Shown: in pieces, positions 30,458-41,300 of the stretch | Position numbering within the stretch: position 1 is the stretch's first letter | Layout of the letters: each line of letters starts with the position of its first letter | Source: Chaetoceros tenuissimus | Taxonomy: Eukaryota > Bacillariophyta > Thalassiosirophyceae > Chaetocerotales > Chaetocerotaceae | Direction of reading: 5' to 3' | DNA: 64,000 nucleotides | Assembly: GCA_021927905.1 (NCBI GenBank) | Contig: BLLK01000062.1 | Span: forward strand, 1,426,001-1,490,000 | Program-made: the position numbers and the translations under genes | Notes under the pieces: model-generated | Database searches by the model: none | Seen by the model: only the letters and a program-made list of their open reading frames with translations | Told to the model about the DNA's origin: nothing

Positions 30458-31393
30458 TTAATTACCTCTAGCATTAGACCAGCCCCATTCAATCGTTTCT
30501 TCTGGGTAGATTGAATCTTGGAAACTTTGTCTTGCAAACACAGCATCCATGTACTTTTTAACTAATGGAAATTGTTCGTCCATGTTGATTGCATTATCTT
30601 TGAATGCCTTCAAACCAGTGGCCATATGATAAAGCTTTGGTGCAAGAGAGCAGTCCAAAAGTGTGATTTGTTCACCATCACCTGCCAAAAAGTCACCAGT
30701 TTTCCCATCTCTACTCAGCTGAGTCTCAATCTTTCCCAATGCAGCTTCCAAATTTTCTTTCAATTCCAAATCCTCATCATCACCATCTGGAGTATGCTTC
30801 AAATAACGTGCAACTGCAGGGAAGAATCCATCAGTACATTCAGAAGCATCAGACATTTCCTTCTTTTTGTATGGACTTAGTTTTGGATCCACAAAGAAAA
30901 AGTCTAAATATTGTGCAATAACATCACTTTCTACATAACATTCTTTGCGATGACGCAATGCTGGCATAGAACCACCGTAGTGATCAATTAGCCAATCTGG
31001 CTTTGTATCTTGAGTTGATGGAAGTAACTCATAGTCAAGATTCTTTTCATGAAGTACCATACGAACATAGTGTGCAAATGGACAATCACCAGCCGACTTT
31101 CCATCTGGTCCAGCCTTGATGTATAGGGTCATGTCTCCAGCTTCAAAATGCATGAGTAAAGATTTTTCCTAGTCAAATTGAGATAATATGCAATAAAACT
31201 TACGTGTTGGGGTTGCTCCCTCTTCACGGATCTCGAGTCCTCCAGTACGAACCATATTTAGTCTATTTGTTGTTGAGATTGACTTTGTAGGGAAAAGATT
31301 TCTATTCAAAGATCTTGCTGCGCCAGTAGAAAATGCACTTGTTGCCCAGAAAAAGTTCGAGAGTGCAATAAATGAGTTGATGCTTGCTTTCAT
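30458..31393 (-). CDS. plastid dehydroascorbate reductase-like GST-fold protein
   Basis: Two exons, 31393-31204 and 31140-30458 (intron 63 nt), 290 aa. The start is the ATG of MKASINSF; the longer frame begins with GTG. The presequence ends WATSA before FSTG (plastid type). The thioredoxin-fold part has GDCPFAHYVRMVLHEK with the active Cys at about 82, GSMPALRH (cis-Pro) and a helical GST C-domain with LAGDGEQITLLDCSLAPKL. CPF-type DHARs reduce dehydroascorbate with glutathione; chloride-channel-like CLICs share the fold. The intron uses an AG about 30 bases past a nearer TAG, because only that one keeps frame. Confidence 0.85.
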
Positions 31394-31821
31394 TTGAAGG
31401 AGATGTTTGGAAGCAAGTGTATTATTTTTCCCTTCTTCGAACTTACTCGTAGATAATTGAACTGAATAGCTTTGTTCTGTGAGAAAATGTGAAGATGTGA
31501 TGATGTGTTGGCTCTCACCAACACGAGTGGCTATGGAAAGAAGTTCGAAGGATTGAAAAGAGTATCCATAGTTGAGAAAATAGGGTGTCTGTAAAGTTGT
31601 AATCACGTAATCACTTCTTCCCACTTCCCAATCAATTACTAATTACTAATTCAATTACATTTTGTTGCCATACATACATCCATTACAATAGATACCCATA
31701 CAAATCGAAATTGATCACGCATCATATTGTGAAAAACTTGTTTAGGTTCTCTATTTCGCAGTCTCTTTGCGTCTCATCCACTGTTATTGTACCAATCAAA
31801 AAAGATAGTCAAAGATAAAAA
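31394..31821. other. divergent promoter region, nothing specific
   Basis: 428 bases between the DHAR-like start and the small membrane-protein start. The upstream in-frame extension of the DHAR frame (to 31624) lacks an ATG. Confidence 0.35.
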
Positions 31822-32079
31822 ATGAGAGGAAGTCCGCGACGAGATGCTTTAGAATATGCAATGCTGATGTTCTGTACTACATCACTCACTGCTGGAATGG
31901 GCTTGATGCTTTATTTGAGAAAGAATGGAATGGATGAGCAGATTGATTTGAATGCACCATTTGACGTGAAGGGGGCTTTGAGTGAGTTATCACAATTAAG
32001 GGACAAGGTTCTTTCTGGAAATGTTGGAAATCCAAAGGATGGAGGGAGCAGTCCACAAAGTCCACCTCAAGAAAGGTGA
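31822..32079 (+). CDS. 85-aa single-pass membrane protein, unknown
   Basis: ATG in a clean AAAAAATGAG context. A basic start (MRGSPRRDALEY) is followed by one hydrophobic span (AMLMFCTTSLTAGMGLMLYL), then a soluble tail with a Pro/Ser/Gln-rich end. It resembles small mitochondrial or ER membrane subunits in layout but matches none I recognise. Confidence 0.55.
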   Translation: MRGSPRRDALEYAMLMFCTTSLTAGMGLMLYLRKNGMDEQIDLNAPFDVKGALSELSQLRDKVLSGNVGNPKDGGSSPQSPPQER

Positions 32080-32403
32080 TGGAGAATCTTTAAAGTGATG
32101 TTTATGAATGGAAGAATTATTTTTTTCAGCAGTAGTCAACTTTTACTCTTCACTACAAACTAGCTGTGTAATGCTAATTGCCAATGCTAACTATGATAAA
32201 TGCTCAGAACAACTAAGACCAGTTTATATGTAGTTGTTTTGCAAGAGAAATGCAAGACCAGTTTATATGTAGTTGTTTTGCAAGAGAAATGCACCGATCA
32301 ATAGTGTATTTTTGTAACTTCTATGGATTATCCGTGAGTCATGATCATTTTATATATTCATACCGATTTTTGACTCATCATACCATTCGTATTTCAAATC
32401 AAT
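32080..32403. other. convergent 3' region holding a tandem duplication
   Basis: 324 bases between the stops of the small membrane gene and the derlin gene; the only structure is the 39-bp direct duplication at 32215-32292. Confidence 0.5.
32215..32292. repeat. exact 39-bp tandem duplication
   Basis: Two identical head-to-tail copies, 32215-32253 and 32254-32292, each starting AAGACCAGTTTATATG and ending AAGAGAAATGC. No divergence between copies, so recent. Confidence 0.9.
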
Positions 32404-33306
32404 CTAATCCCGACCAAGTCTTTGTCCACCAGACCCCCAGTTGTGTCCTCCAGTAGTTGCAGCTGGTTGAGCAGGAGCATTGACTCGTCCAGGTTGTCTA
32501 AATGTATTGTTACCTGCAGCACCCATACCATTCACAGGAGTTGGAGGGACGTAATCTCCAATGCCAAATTGATTTATAATGAATAATGGAGTTTGAAGAT
32601 ATGTTGTACCATATACCTTTGGTACGACATCAACTAAGAAGTAATACAAATGGCCAGCTGCATATCCACTAACAAATTCCATGTAATTGTTTCCCAAAAT
32701 AAAGTTTAGGCCCAAGAGAACAAACGGTAAATACATTCCTTGCATTGGTACACCCCAAATGTTGGCAGGAGCCTAAGAAGTGATTTGATTAGCATATAAA
32801 TTAGAACTCAGGTTCAAGAAATAAAACACTACTTCTGTTCAACTTACAGTAGGGTTTCTCTTTGACCAAATGTATAAGACATAGTAGATGAGACATTTAC
32901 AAAACATTGGGCCAGTTCCAAGAAAAGGACTAGAAAGCATTATTCCCATCATACCGAACAAAAGCATAAAAACGTAATCAGCGGTTCCTCCACCTCCACC
33001 GGTATTGAATGCAACTCCTCCTTCGTATTGCTTTGAATATTGATAAAGCAAAAAGAAGCCAATCACGGTCTGGAATCCATCTTGCTTCCCGAATCCTCCC
33101 ATCCATAAAAAGCAAGTAAATAGTCTCCAGATTTCAAACTTTTGCGCAATCGCAGAAAAATCATATACCATCTTTCCTCCTGGAAGCACTCCTAGATTTA
33201 TTGATACTGTTGTTACAAGTACAAGTGTCAGCCAATTTTTGGTGACGAATGGGATTGAGTTATACCAAGACTCTGGTCCTACGTCGCCTAGTCCTCTAGC
33301 AACCAT
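32404..33306 (-). CDS. derlin (ER-associated degradation, rhomboid pseudoprotease)
   Basis: Two exons, 33306-32848 and 32772-32404 (intron 75 nt), 275 aa. The N-terminus has the derlin order: WYNSIPFVTKNWL, then FEIWRLFTCFLW, with LLYQYSKQYEGG, YIWSKRNPT at the splice join, and a GHLYYFLVDVVPK segment. Six hydrophobic spans. Rhomboid active-site Ser/His are absent as in all derlins. The cytosolic tail is Gly/Pro/Gln-rich and ends GSGGQRLGRD, lacking an obvious SHP box variant beyond that. It extracts misfolded ER proteins with Cdc48. Complex-plastid algae also have a symbiont-specific (SELMA) derlin; without a plastid presequence this one is probably the ER form. Confidence 0.93.
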
Positions 33307-33633
33307 TTTTTTACGAAGTGCGAATTATTGGTTTAGAATGGAAATGCCTATCCTTATCAGTTACTTTTTTGCATTAAGAGCAAGTTCAAGTAACAAACAT
33401 AAATTCATGAATAGTCATCATCACATCATCAAACGTTCTTCCTCTTTTCGGTGTCTCTCCTCGATCCTGCACGAGCTCAGAGCTCAGAGCTCTTTGGAAC
33501 AAGTCCAAAACAGCTACATCCCTAGCCATAACACTCTAATTTCACTTAATTTCATGTTTTTATTTTATTAACTTTTAATTTTCTTCTTTATTCTATCATC
33601 ATGTAAAGTAAGCATGTACATGTATTTGTTTGG
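33307..33633. other. intergenic, short 7-bp triplication
   Basis: 327 bases between the derlin start and the CDP-alcohol phosphotransferase stop, both minus strand. At 33473-33493 the unit GAGCTCA occurs three times in a row, each copy carrying a GAGCTC palindrome. The plus-strand 110-codon frame starts with a non-ATG codon and is rejected. Confidence 0.4.
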
Positions 33634-34905
33634 TTACTGAACCTTTTTGTATGCATCTGGATCATCAAGAACTTTCTCCTTAATTGTAAAACAGTAGATA
33701 TCCAAGCGTTCGCAAATTTGGTTGACAGCTTTACTTGCCCACAATGTCATTCTCGACGAGTACCATACGCACAATATAGCGATCAACAAGGTCGCTCCTT
33801 CTTCGGTAATGTTTGTATCATATCTAATCCACAAAAATGTCGCAAAGTAAACTAAAGCTTCTTTCTGAATTACAGCATATGTCATTTTAGCCATTGAGAA
33901 GACAATCATCTTCTTGGTGAGAAATGAGCATAAGAGACCTGTACAAATGGATATGTATCTTGTCTCATTCTCCATAATATGTTCAGGGAGTATAAAAGGT
34001 GCAAGCAATACCATAGCTGGAGAAAGTAACCTTGTCAATGCAGAGAAAATCAATCCATTCTTTTTCACTTTCTCATTTAGAGCAACTCTCACTGCCGAAT
34101 CGATAATCATAAATACTATCAATGCGAACCAAATAGATAGACAAAAGTACTTCAATTTCATTGTTGCCACATCTTGAGGGAATAAATCTATGACAGCAGA
34201 AGGTAAGATATTGACCATTTCTCTCCTCCAAAAGATCTCGCGATCAAGAATGCCATTAAGAATGGCTAAAATGCCAAGACCATAATTCAACTCTGTCACT
34301 CCAAAGTTTCCAACTGCGTGTGGTAATTCTCCAGTATAATATTCTTCCCACTGAGCCATGAAAAAAGTAAAGAATACGGATGCTTGTAACGCCATGAACC
34401 ACCCTGTACGTCCAATCATGAGATATCCAGCAATGGTACTAATGTGTGCTAAATTACAGATGCAATCAAAGCCATGATCAAAAAGCTGTCCAAGTGGACT
34501 ACTTGCCCCCGTGCGTCTTGCTTGTTTTCCATCCATACAGTCAAAAGTGTAATACGCTATGTTGCAATATCCACAAAAGAAAATGACCCAATCTGGCACT
34601 GCATTGTCGTATTGAGGAGCATGATACCATAGAATGAGATATGCCAAGAGACAATGGAATCCTCCCATACATGTTACCATATTAGGTGCGAGACTCATTG
34701 GTAGTAACTCCGTAAGTTTGGTCCAATGAGGGTTAAAATAATTGTCAAAAAATGTGTAATGACCAGCTTTGTATTTGTGCGCTGCAATGTTTTCTAATCC
34801 ATCATCAGTGAGAGCTCCAGTGTTGTTGTTTGAAGTTGGTGCTTCGTGAAGCCATGTATGCATCAAGGTCCCATCAACTCCGGTTTTAGAAGAAGGTGCA
34901 CACAT
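33634..34905 (-). CDS. ethanolamine/choline phosphotransferase (CDP-alcohol type)
   Basis: Intronless, 423 aa, 8-10 hydrophobic spans. The CDP-alcohol phosphotransferase motif D-G-x2-A-R-x8-G-x3-D-x3-D is intact (DGKQARRTGASSPLGQLFDH followed by GFD) at about residues 124-147. The N-terminus has the EPT/CPT pattern HKYKAGHYTFFDNYFNPHW then PNMVTCMG. The enzyme joins CDP-ethanolamine or CDP-choline to diacylglycerol in the ER, the last step of the Kennedy pathway. Which headgroup it prefers cannot be told. Confidence 0.94.
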   Translation of the reverse strand: MCAPSSKTGVDGTLMHTWLHEAPTSNNNTGALTDDGLENIAAHKYKAGHYTFFDNYFNPHWTKLTELLPMSLAPNMVTCMGGFHCLLAYLILWYHAPQYDNAVPDWVIFFCGYCNIAYYTFDCMDGKQARRTGASSPLGQLFDHGFDCICNLAHISTIAGYLMIGRTGWFMALQASVFFTFFMAQWEEYYTGELPHAVGNFGVTELNYGLGILAILNGILDREIFWRREMVNILPSAVIDLFPQDVATMKLKYFCLSIWFALIVFMIIDSAVRVALNEKVKKNGLIFSALTRLLSPAMVLLAPFILPEHIMENETRYISICTGLLCSFLTKKMIVFSMAKMTYAVIQKEALVYFATFLWIRYDTNITEEGATLLIAILCVWYSSRMTLWASKAVNQICERLDIYCFTIKEKVLDDPDAYKKVQ

Positions 34906-35312
34906 CGTCTTGAAATTCTTGAAATGGATTTATATATGATGCTATATTCTACAAAGTTCTGAATGATGACACCGGGAAATCACTAAGCAATAACCTTTTT
35001 TGCATCATATTTCAAATTGATGAGGAAAAGGGAAAAGGATGAAGGATGAAGGAAAGGTGAGTGGAGGAACCCGAAAGTGCAACCTATTACCAAGATGATA
35101 GGGTTTAAAGGTAGAGGAGAGAGATGCTTGGTAACGGTTCTTTACCGGAAGAGTTGGAATGGAGGTTTCGAATTTTTCTTTTTATTTTCATTTGCTATGA
35201 TATCATTTCCGTAAACAAATTCTATCTTAGAATTTAAATAACACTAGAAAAGATTTCAAAGTCTTACTAAATTTGAAATCATACATGCGAAATAACAAAG
35301 TACATATGAACA
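34906..35312. other. intergenic, nothing recognised
   Basis: 407 bases between the phosphotransferase start and the deubiquitinase stop, both minus strand. Purine-rich near 35025-35130 on the plus strand (GGAAAAGGATGAAGG-like repeats), i.e. a pyrimidine tract on the coding strand of the phosphotransferase promoter. Confidence 0.35.
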
Positions 35313-38300
35313 TTACTGCTCAAGTTCTTCGTTTCTAGTATCCATGTCGGATCCATCAATTTCTCTGCGATACAATACTCTTGGTGCTGGTTCTACATTT
35401 GGATCATTTGTTGCTGCTGCCCATTCGCTTGTTCCTGGTATTTCTCTACTACCCCCTGTAGCAACTTGATAGTAAAAGTCGATATCTTTGCTAGTTCCAG
35501 GATTGCCATCTTGGGGAACTATAGAAATATACCATCTCTTGGAATTGTCATTCAGCTTGCATCTAAATAGACTGAATTTTTGTTGCATATCTTCCCATAT
35601 GCCGACCTTTTGAAACTTTTCGACCCCATCAAAAGTACCTTCTCGGGTGTAGAGTCCATTCACAGCTGCGATACCTGCTCCTTCAACTTGAACAATACCT
35701 TCACCATCGAAACGAGAGTCATCGTCTTCATCAGACATACCATTCAAATCTGAATCTGAATTGTAATTCACTTGTCTGTTATCTCGTCTTGTGTGATCAG
35801 CCCTGCCTAAATGTGCTCCATCTGGATTAAGGTATTGCTCTATCCATTCCCAGATTCCTCTGTTTTCGTTCATCCATTTTTCAACAGGTTTCAATTTTTT
35901 CACATCGTTCAAGAGAGTGATTATATCTTCTAGTATAGCTTGTTCTGGGGAATAATCATTTCTATAATTTTGCGATTGCCGGGAATTCACAACTTCTTTT
36001 GCTATTGAAATTAAACCATTTGGACGGCCATTTCTATCTTTACCCATCATCATGTGAGTAACAAGATTTTCTTGTTGCTCAGATTCTACAGATACCAAAA
36101 CTCTCAAAATCTAAGAGAAAAGGAGGTAAGACTTTGGTGTAAAGAGATGAATGAAACATTGCATCAATAAAGAAACTTACCATTTCAATAATTTGGATGA
36201 TATCGCTTGAACCCCAATGCCCATTGTTTTGTGAGTTGAGTATGTGCTTCATACTTTCTCCAATCAAATGTGCAGACAAACCATTATTCTTGTGCGCAAC
36301 CCAAGCCAAAATATATTCTGCAATATGTTGACCATGTCCAAAGGCAAAAGAAGCAATGTGGTACAGATAGAAAGAGCAAAGACCATACTCCGCAAGTTGT
36401 CCACAATCTACGCATCCATCGTTTTGAATCATATCCGAGACGTCCTTGACCACTCTTTCTGTGGTGCTGTAATACAAGACACCATCGTCATGATTGAACA
36501 TCAATTCCTTCAAGTTACTTGGAGAAAAATCGGATCTGTATCCAAGAGCGAATAAATCGGAGTAAACCTATAAAAAGAAATCAGAAAGGTGAGTAAGATG
36601 TACAAGGCAAAAAGTAGTTGGAGATGCAATAACAAACTTACATCTTGTTCGTTTGATTGTGCCAAGTCACGGTAGTAGTTCAAAAATCCATCACGAGAGA
36701 TGTTTGTAGAATCACTTCCATATTGGTTCATCATATTTGCCATGCGATCCTGTGGTAAATCAGTATGCATGCCGCCTGTACAAATTTTGAAATATTTGAA
36801 GGCATCTTTCATATTCATCGATGAAGGCTGTGATGCAAAATGATCAAATATCTGTAAAAGTATTTGTGCCAAGGAAGGTGAAAGTGTGAACACAGGACTA
36901 GTGTTGTCCATTGTGACTGTTTCAGTGAGTAATTGTGCTGGAATCGCTCCCTGGATACCTATTAGTGCAGCTAAAGTCTCAAACAACTTTGCTTGATCAG
37001 TTGGTGATGGTCGACCTGACGCTGGTCCGGTCATATTTAGAGTTGTGTTCATGTTAACATTGTTGGTAAGAAGAGGTAAATGTGACGTTGGGGATGATTC
37101 GACTCGTGTTGTCTGTTCCACAACATCAATTGGGATTGCTGCGGCTGGAAATGCACCAACCACAAGGTAATCTAATTTCTCTCGACGTAAAATCGAGGCG
37201 ATCAAAATTGCAGGAACCTGAGAAGCACGCAGTGCGTTCCGTAGGAAGTCTCCACCATTCTTTGCTGGAATTGTTGCAATTTTAGATAAGAAGATACAAA
37301 GTTCTGGAGTATACCTCCAAATTCTTGGAGAATATTGCAGTAATCTCACAACAAATTGTAATATATCACCTAAAGTAGAAGATCCTCCATCTTTCCCAAA
37401 CATAATTAGCATTTCAATTCTATTTGTCTCGCGTATAGATGAATGCCAATTTTTCACCTCTTCTAAACGATCTTGAGTCCATGTCCGAAGCTGTTGAATC
37501 AAAACATCGTGAGATCCTATAGCTCCTTCTACTGCATCGGCAAAAAGCGACATAGCGGCACCCCGAACATCCATTTCTGGGCAATCAGCACCAAATGTTT
37601 GCATCCAATTCATTGCATGTAGATGTGCCCTACTTGCCAATTCTGATGTGAATTCTTTTGAAAATTTTGGAGAAATCGAGAAAGCCTTGTTGATGTGATT
37701 ACACCACCAATATAAGTCATCTTTTTCGATATTATGGGAAAGAATATCGAAAAAATACCTAACTGCAGCTGTGAGCACATTTAAGTGCACCAGTGACAAG
37801 TTTTTATCTGTTGTCTTTTCCTCCCCATTTTGAGAAGTGAGATTATCCAGGACAAGGGTGACCATTTGCTGCATGAATAACTGGAAGTCTTTATCAAAAA
37901 GAAAAGAATGGGAACGATGAAGAGTATTTGATTTATTCACGTCAGCTTTGAATTCTGCAGTTCCAGTAACCATTTCCATTTGTACTGTATTTTCCTTGTC
38001 AACTTCCATAGCATCGTTTTTCTCTTCAGCATCAGACATTTTTGTTGGTTTGACCTTTTCATAGAACAACATAAGCGCATTAGCAAGTTGTTCGGTTTCA
38101 ACTGCGTTTACTTGCCCATTTGGCCATTTTGTCTCTTTCTTAATTTTGCCTCCAAAGCACTCCGTTTCGATATTTGCAGGATCAAATGGAGTCACATCTT
38201 CGTCATCGAAACGAAACCACTGATCAGATCCGTCTGATGATTCAATTCTGTCTCGTATAAAGGAATAGTAGTGACCACCTTGAGCCACGCCATGGTGGAC

Positions 38301-41300
38301 CAGGACACCAGCCAATTTATATTCATAGTCATCGTCAGGTAGAACAGCTAAGGGGTCGATGTATGAATCTGCAGATGAAGCAACATCATCATTGGCTTTT
38401 TCCATAGCCTCTACACCTTCTAGTGTGTAGCGTTTCATGTTCAGGTTTTGACCAAACTCGCATCTGCTGTTTAACTTCACTGTTTCAAATGTAGTGTAAT
38501 CGAGATCAAATCGCTTCAATGAAAGTATCAACATATCAGGTAGTGCAGAGATTGCTGTTCGTAAAACAGTATCAGTATTCTTTTTGCAGTTGTCGCAAAA
38601 AACTTTGTTATCACCTTCCATGTACTCTACTTCGCACATGGTAGATAGTGCTTCGTGAATGTCGCTTTTTCCTCGAATCTGACAGTCAATGTTCATCAGT
38701 GGTTCCTCTCGATTGGTCTTTTGTGAAAGAGAACATGACTATTAGAACAACCCTAAGACTTCAAGGAAGATGCAATTATCACGATAACTTACCTTCATAC
38801 CACACTCTTTACATAACTTTTGCTTCGTTTGCTTTAACCTAAATTTGTGCTCGAGAAATTTGAACTCGGTTGGTGCCCATTTCTTTAAAGGGACTTCTAT
38901 CTTGTCCAATAGTTTCATAGCAAATTCAGACGCATCATTTTGTTGCCAGACATCAAACTCGAGTCTTAGGCATCCACTTGCTTCAACAAGAGTCTTGGGA
39001 TCAAATACTCTTCCACGTGAACCTTCCTCTAGATGGACAAATGTACGTTGAACTTCCTCTAGAAGTTTCCTATACGCTTGTTCGTCCTCACTTTCTTCGA
39101 TAGAATTATCTTTCTTAGTCTCAGCTTCGTTACTACCTCTAGACTGGTTATTCTCAATATTTTCAAATATACCTGTTTCTTTCCCATCTCTCCCTTCACT
39201 TAACACGAATTCTTCAGTCAAATCAAAGCGTTCGGTATCTTTCAGCCACTCTTCCTTTTCCCTGTCCGGATGACTTAATCTTTTATATTGAATCGTGTGG
39301 GCCCCAGTGAGTTTGTCGAATTGAAAGACATATGCGTCATAACAGCTTCCATTTTCCCATTGAAGTTTGATTGCTTTCCCGACTAGGTCCTCTCCTTTTG
39401 ATTGTGAAGATATTCCTGTAGATCGAAGCGCTGCAGGAATTGCCGCATTTGAAAGGCTTTCCCGAAGATCAGGCATCATGAATAGCTGTTGAAGCACCGA
39501 GTTCATGTAGCAAGTACATCCTTGATTTTTTAGTCCAGAATATTTTGACTGTGAAGTAAGATTGATGGTATTTTCTAGACCAATACTGTCTTGTCCCCAT
39601 TTATATCTTAATGAAAGGGCAGTGTTTGCCACAATAGAATTCACTTTGGATGAGAGGGCAATATAACCATTAGTACCTTTGTCGGTATTGCAAGAGCTCG
39701 CACAAGCTTTTACGATTTCAAATGCGACTTTTCTTGTGTCTTGGTCAATGTTGCCTGAACAAATGCTGGATTCTGGTAAATCTTCAGAAAGAAAGACATC
39801 AAAGATCACCCCCATCAAGTTGATGAAAACTGTGTTCGGCTCAGATAAAGTGGTGCTGGTCCATGCTTTAGTCTTGTAACTACTCAACAAAAGCATTGCG
39901 CCTTGCGCCAATATATCACTGTACTCCTTGTCAATCAACGCTAAAAGAAGTTTGAGACATCCACACAATGTCCCGTTAGACAAAGAGTTATTTTCATTCG
40001 GGTAGCACACAAGTTTCCTGCAAGTGCTATCTGATAAAGCTTTCAGTTGATGTTTAGAATCGGTATCAATCCTTGATTTTACTGTTGAGACAATCGAAAT
40101 TAGTACAGAAAAGAATTCATCAGTAGATGATTCGTCCATTGATATTTTGTCTAGGGCATTAGTAAGCCAGGGCAAAGCAAATGCAGACAAGTTGGGTACA
40201 TTCAGGACGAATTCCTCTGTAGATTTCCTTATTCTAAAACTTGACATCACGGCTGAAGCATTGACGTTGCTGGTTCTATCCCAAGTAAGAAGATAGACAA
40301 TCATCTTTTCGGCTAGGCCATTTGGTAAGCTAGCAAAAATCTGGGTTCTAGAAGGATCTAAGAAAAGCGAACTTCGTATTATACCGAGAGCATTCATCAC
40401 TGTTGATGCAGTGCCATTTTTGTCCAGTACAATTGTAGATGTAAGTTCTTCCAAGAATTTGTCCATATTGGATAAGCTTTGGAGTAAGGTAGAGCCAGTG
40501 GTATCTAGCTCTAATGGCTCACTTATTTGCTTATGAGCGATAGAAAAGGCTTTCGATTGCCCACAAAAGCAAGCTTTTAATATCCTGAGTATGTATGAAT
40601 TTTCGATCTTCATTTGAAAAGATTTTTCTCTGGTAAAGAAATTTAAAATTGAATCAAACCCTCCTGACTCAATAAAGCCAACACGAAATCTCTTGGCATC
40701 TAAGAGAATGCTTTCGGATAATTGAGTTGGTGCATCTCTTGGTAATAGCTCTGTGGCTGGTTGTAGAAATGAATCAATAACTTGTAATACATACAGCGAC
40801 CTTGCATAATGATTGGTATCTAGTAACAAAGACCAATCTTCGTCTCTTCTCTGGATATCAATAGTCATTGAGTCATCTTGCTCGTCTTCTGATACGTTCA
40901 GAGGCAGTGATTGTACTTGTGAAACACTTCGCACTTTCTCCACTACTCCAGGGTTTGATGGGACAGAATTGAGTAGATCCCAAACAAGTTTTGATATTTC
41001 AATATTTTTTTGGTCCGAACTGAGAGCCTCGAGTAAATCAAGGAGAGCTTTGAAAAATTCATCAGAAGGTCCAAACGATGATACACCAAAAATCTGATCT
41101 GGGCGAAGTCCGAACTGTTTCTCGTTATACCTTTTCTTCTTACAATTTGTATTATCGGCAAATGGTTTTGCTGCCAGTAAAAATACTATTTCAGTACCTT
41201 CTTTCACTCCAAGATTTCCTAAAATTGCATTGTCTTCTTCAATATTAAGATTCCTTTTATTGTTGTCCATTGTGCAAGCTCTACATAGATTAGCAGGATG

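Noticed and set aside
31141-31203. Shorter DHAR intron ending at the nearer TAG
   Set aside because: Would shift the frame and hit a stop within nine codons; the AG before 31140 keeps it open.
33239-33571. 110-codon plus-strand ORF overlapping the derlin start
   Set aside because: Partly antisense to derlin exon 1, starts at a non-ATG codon and has no recognisable feature.
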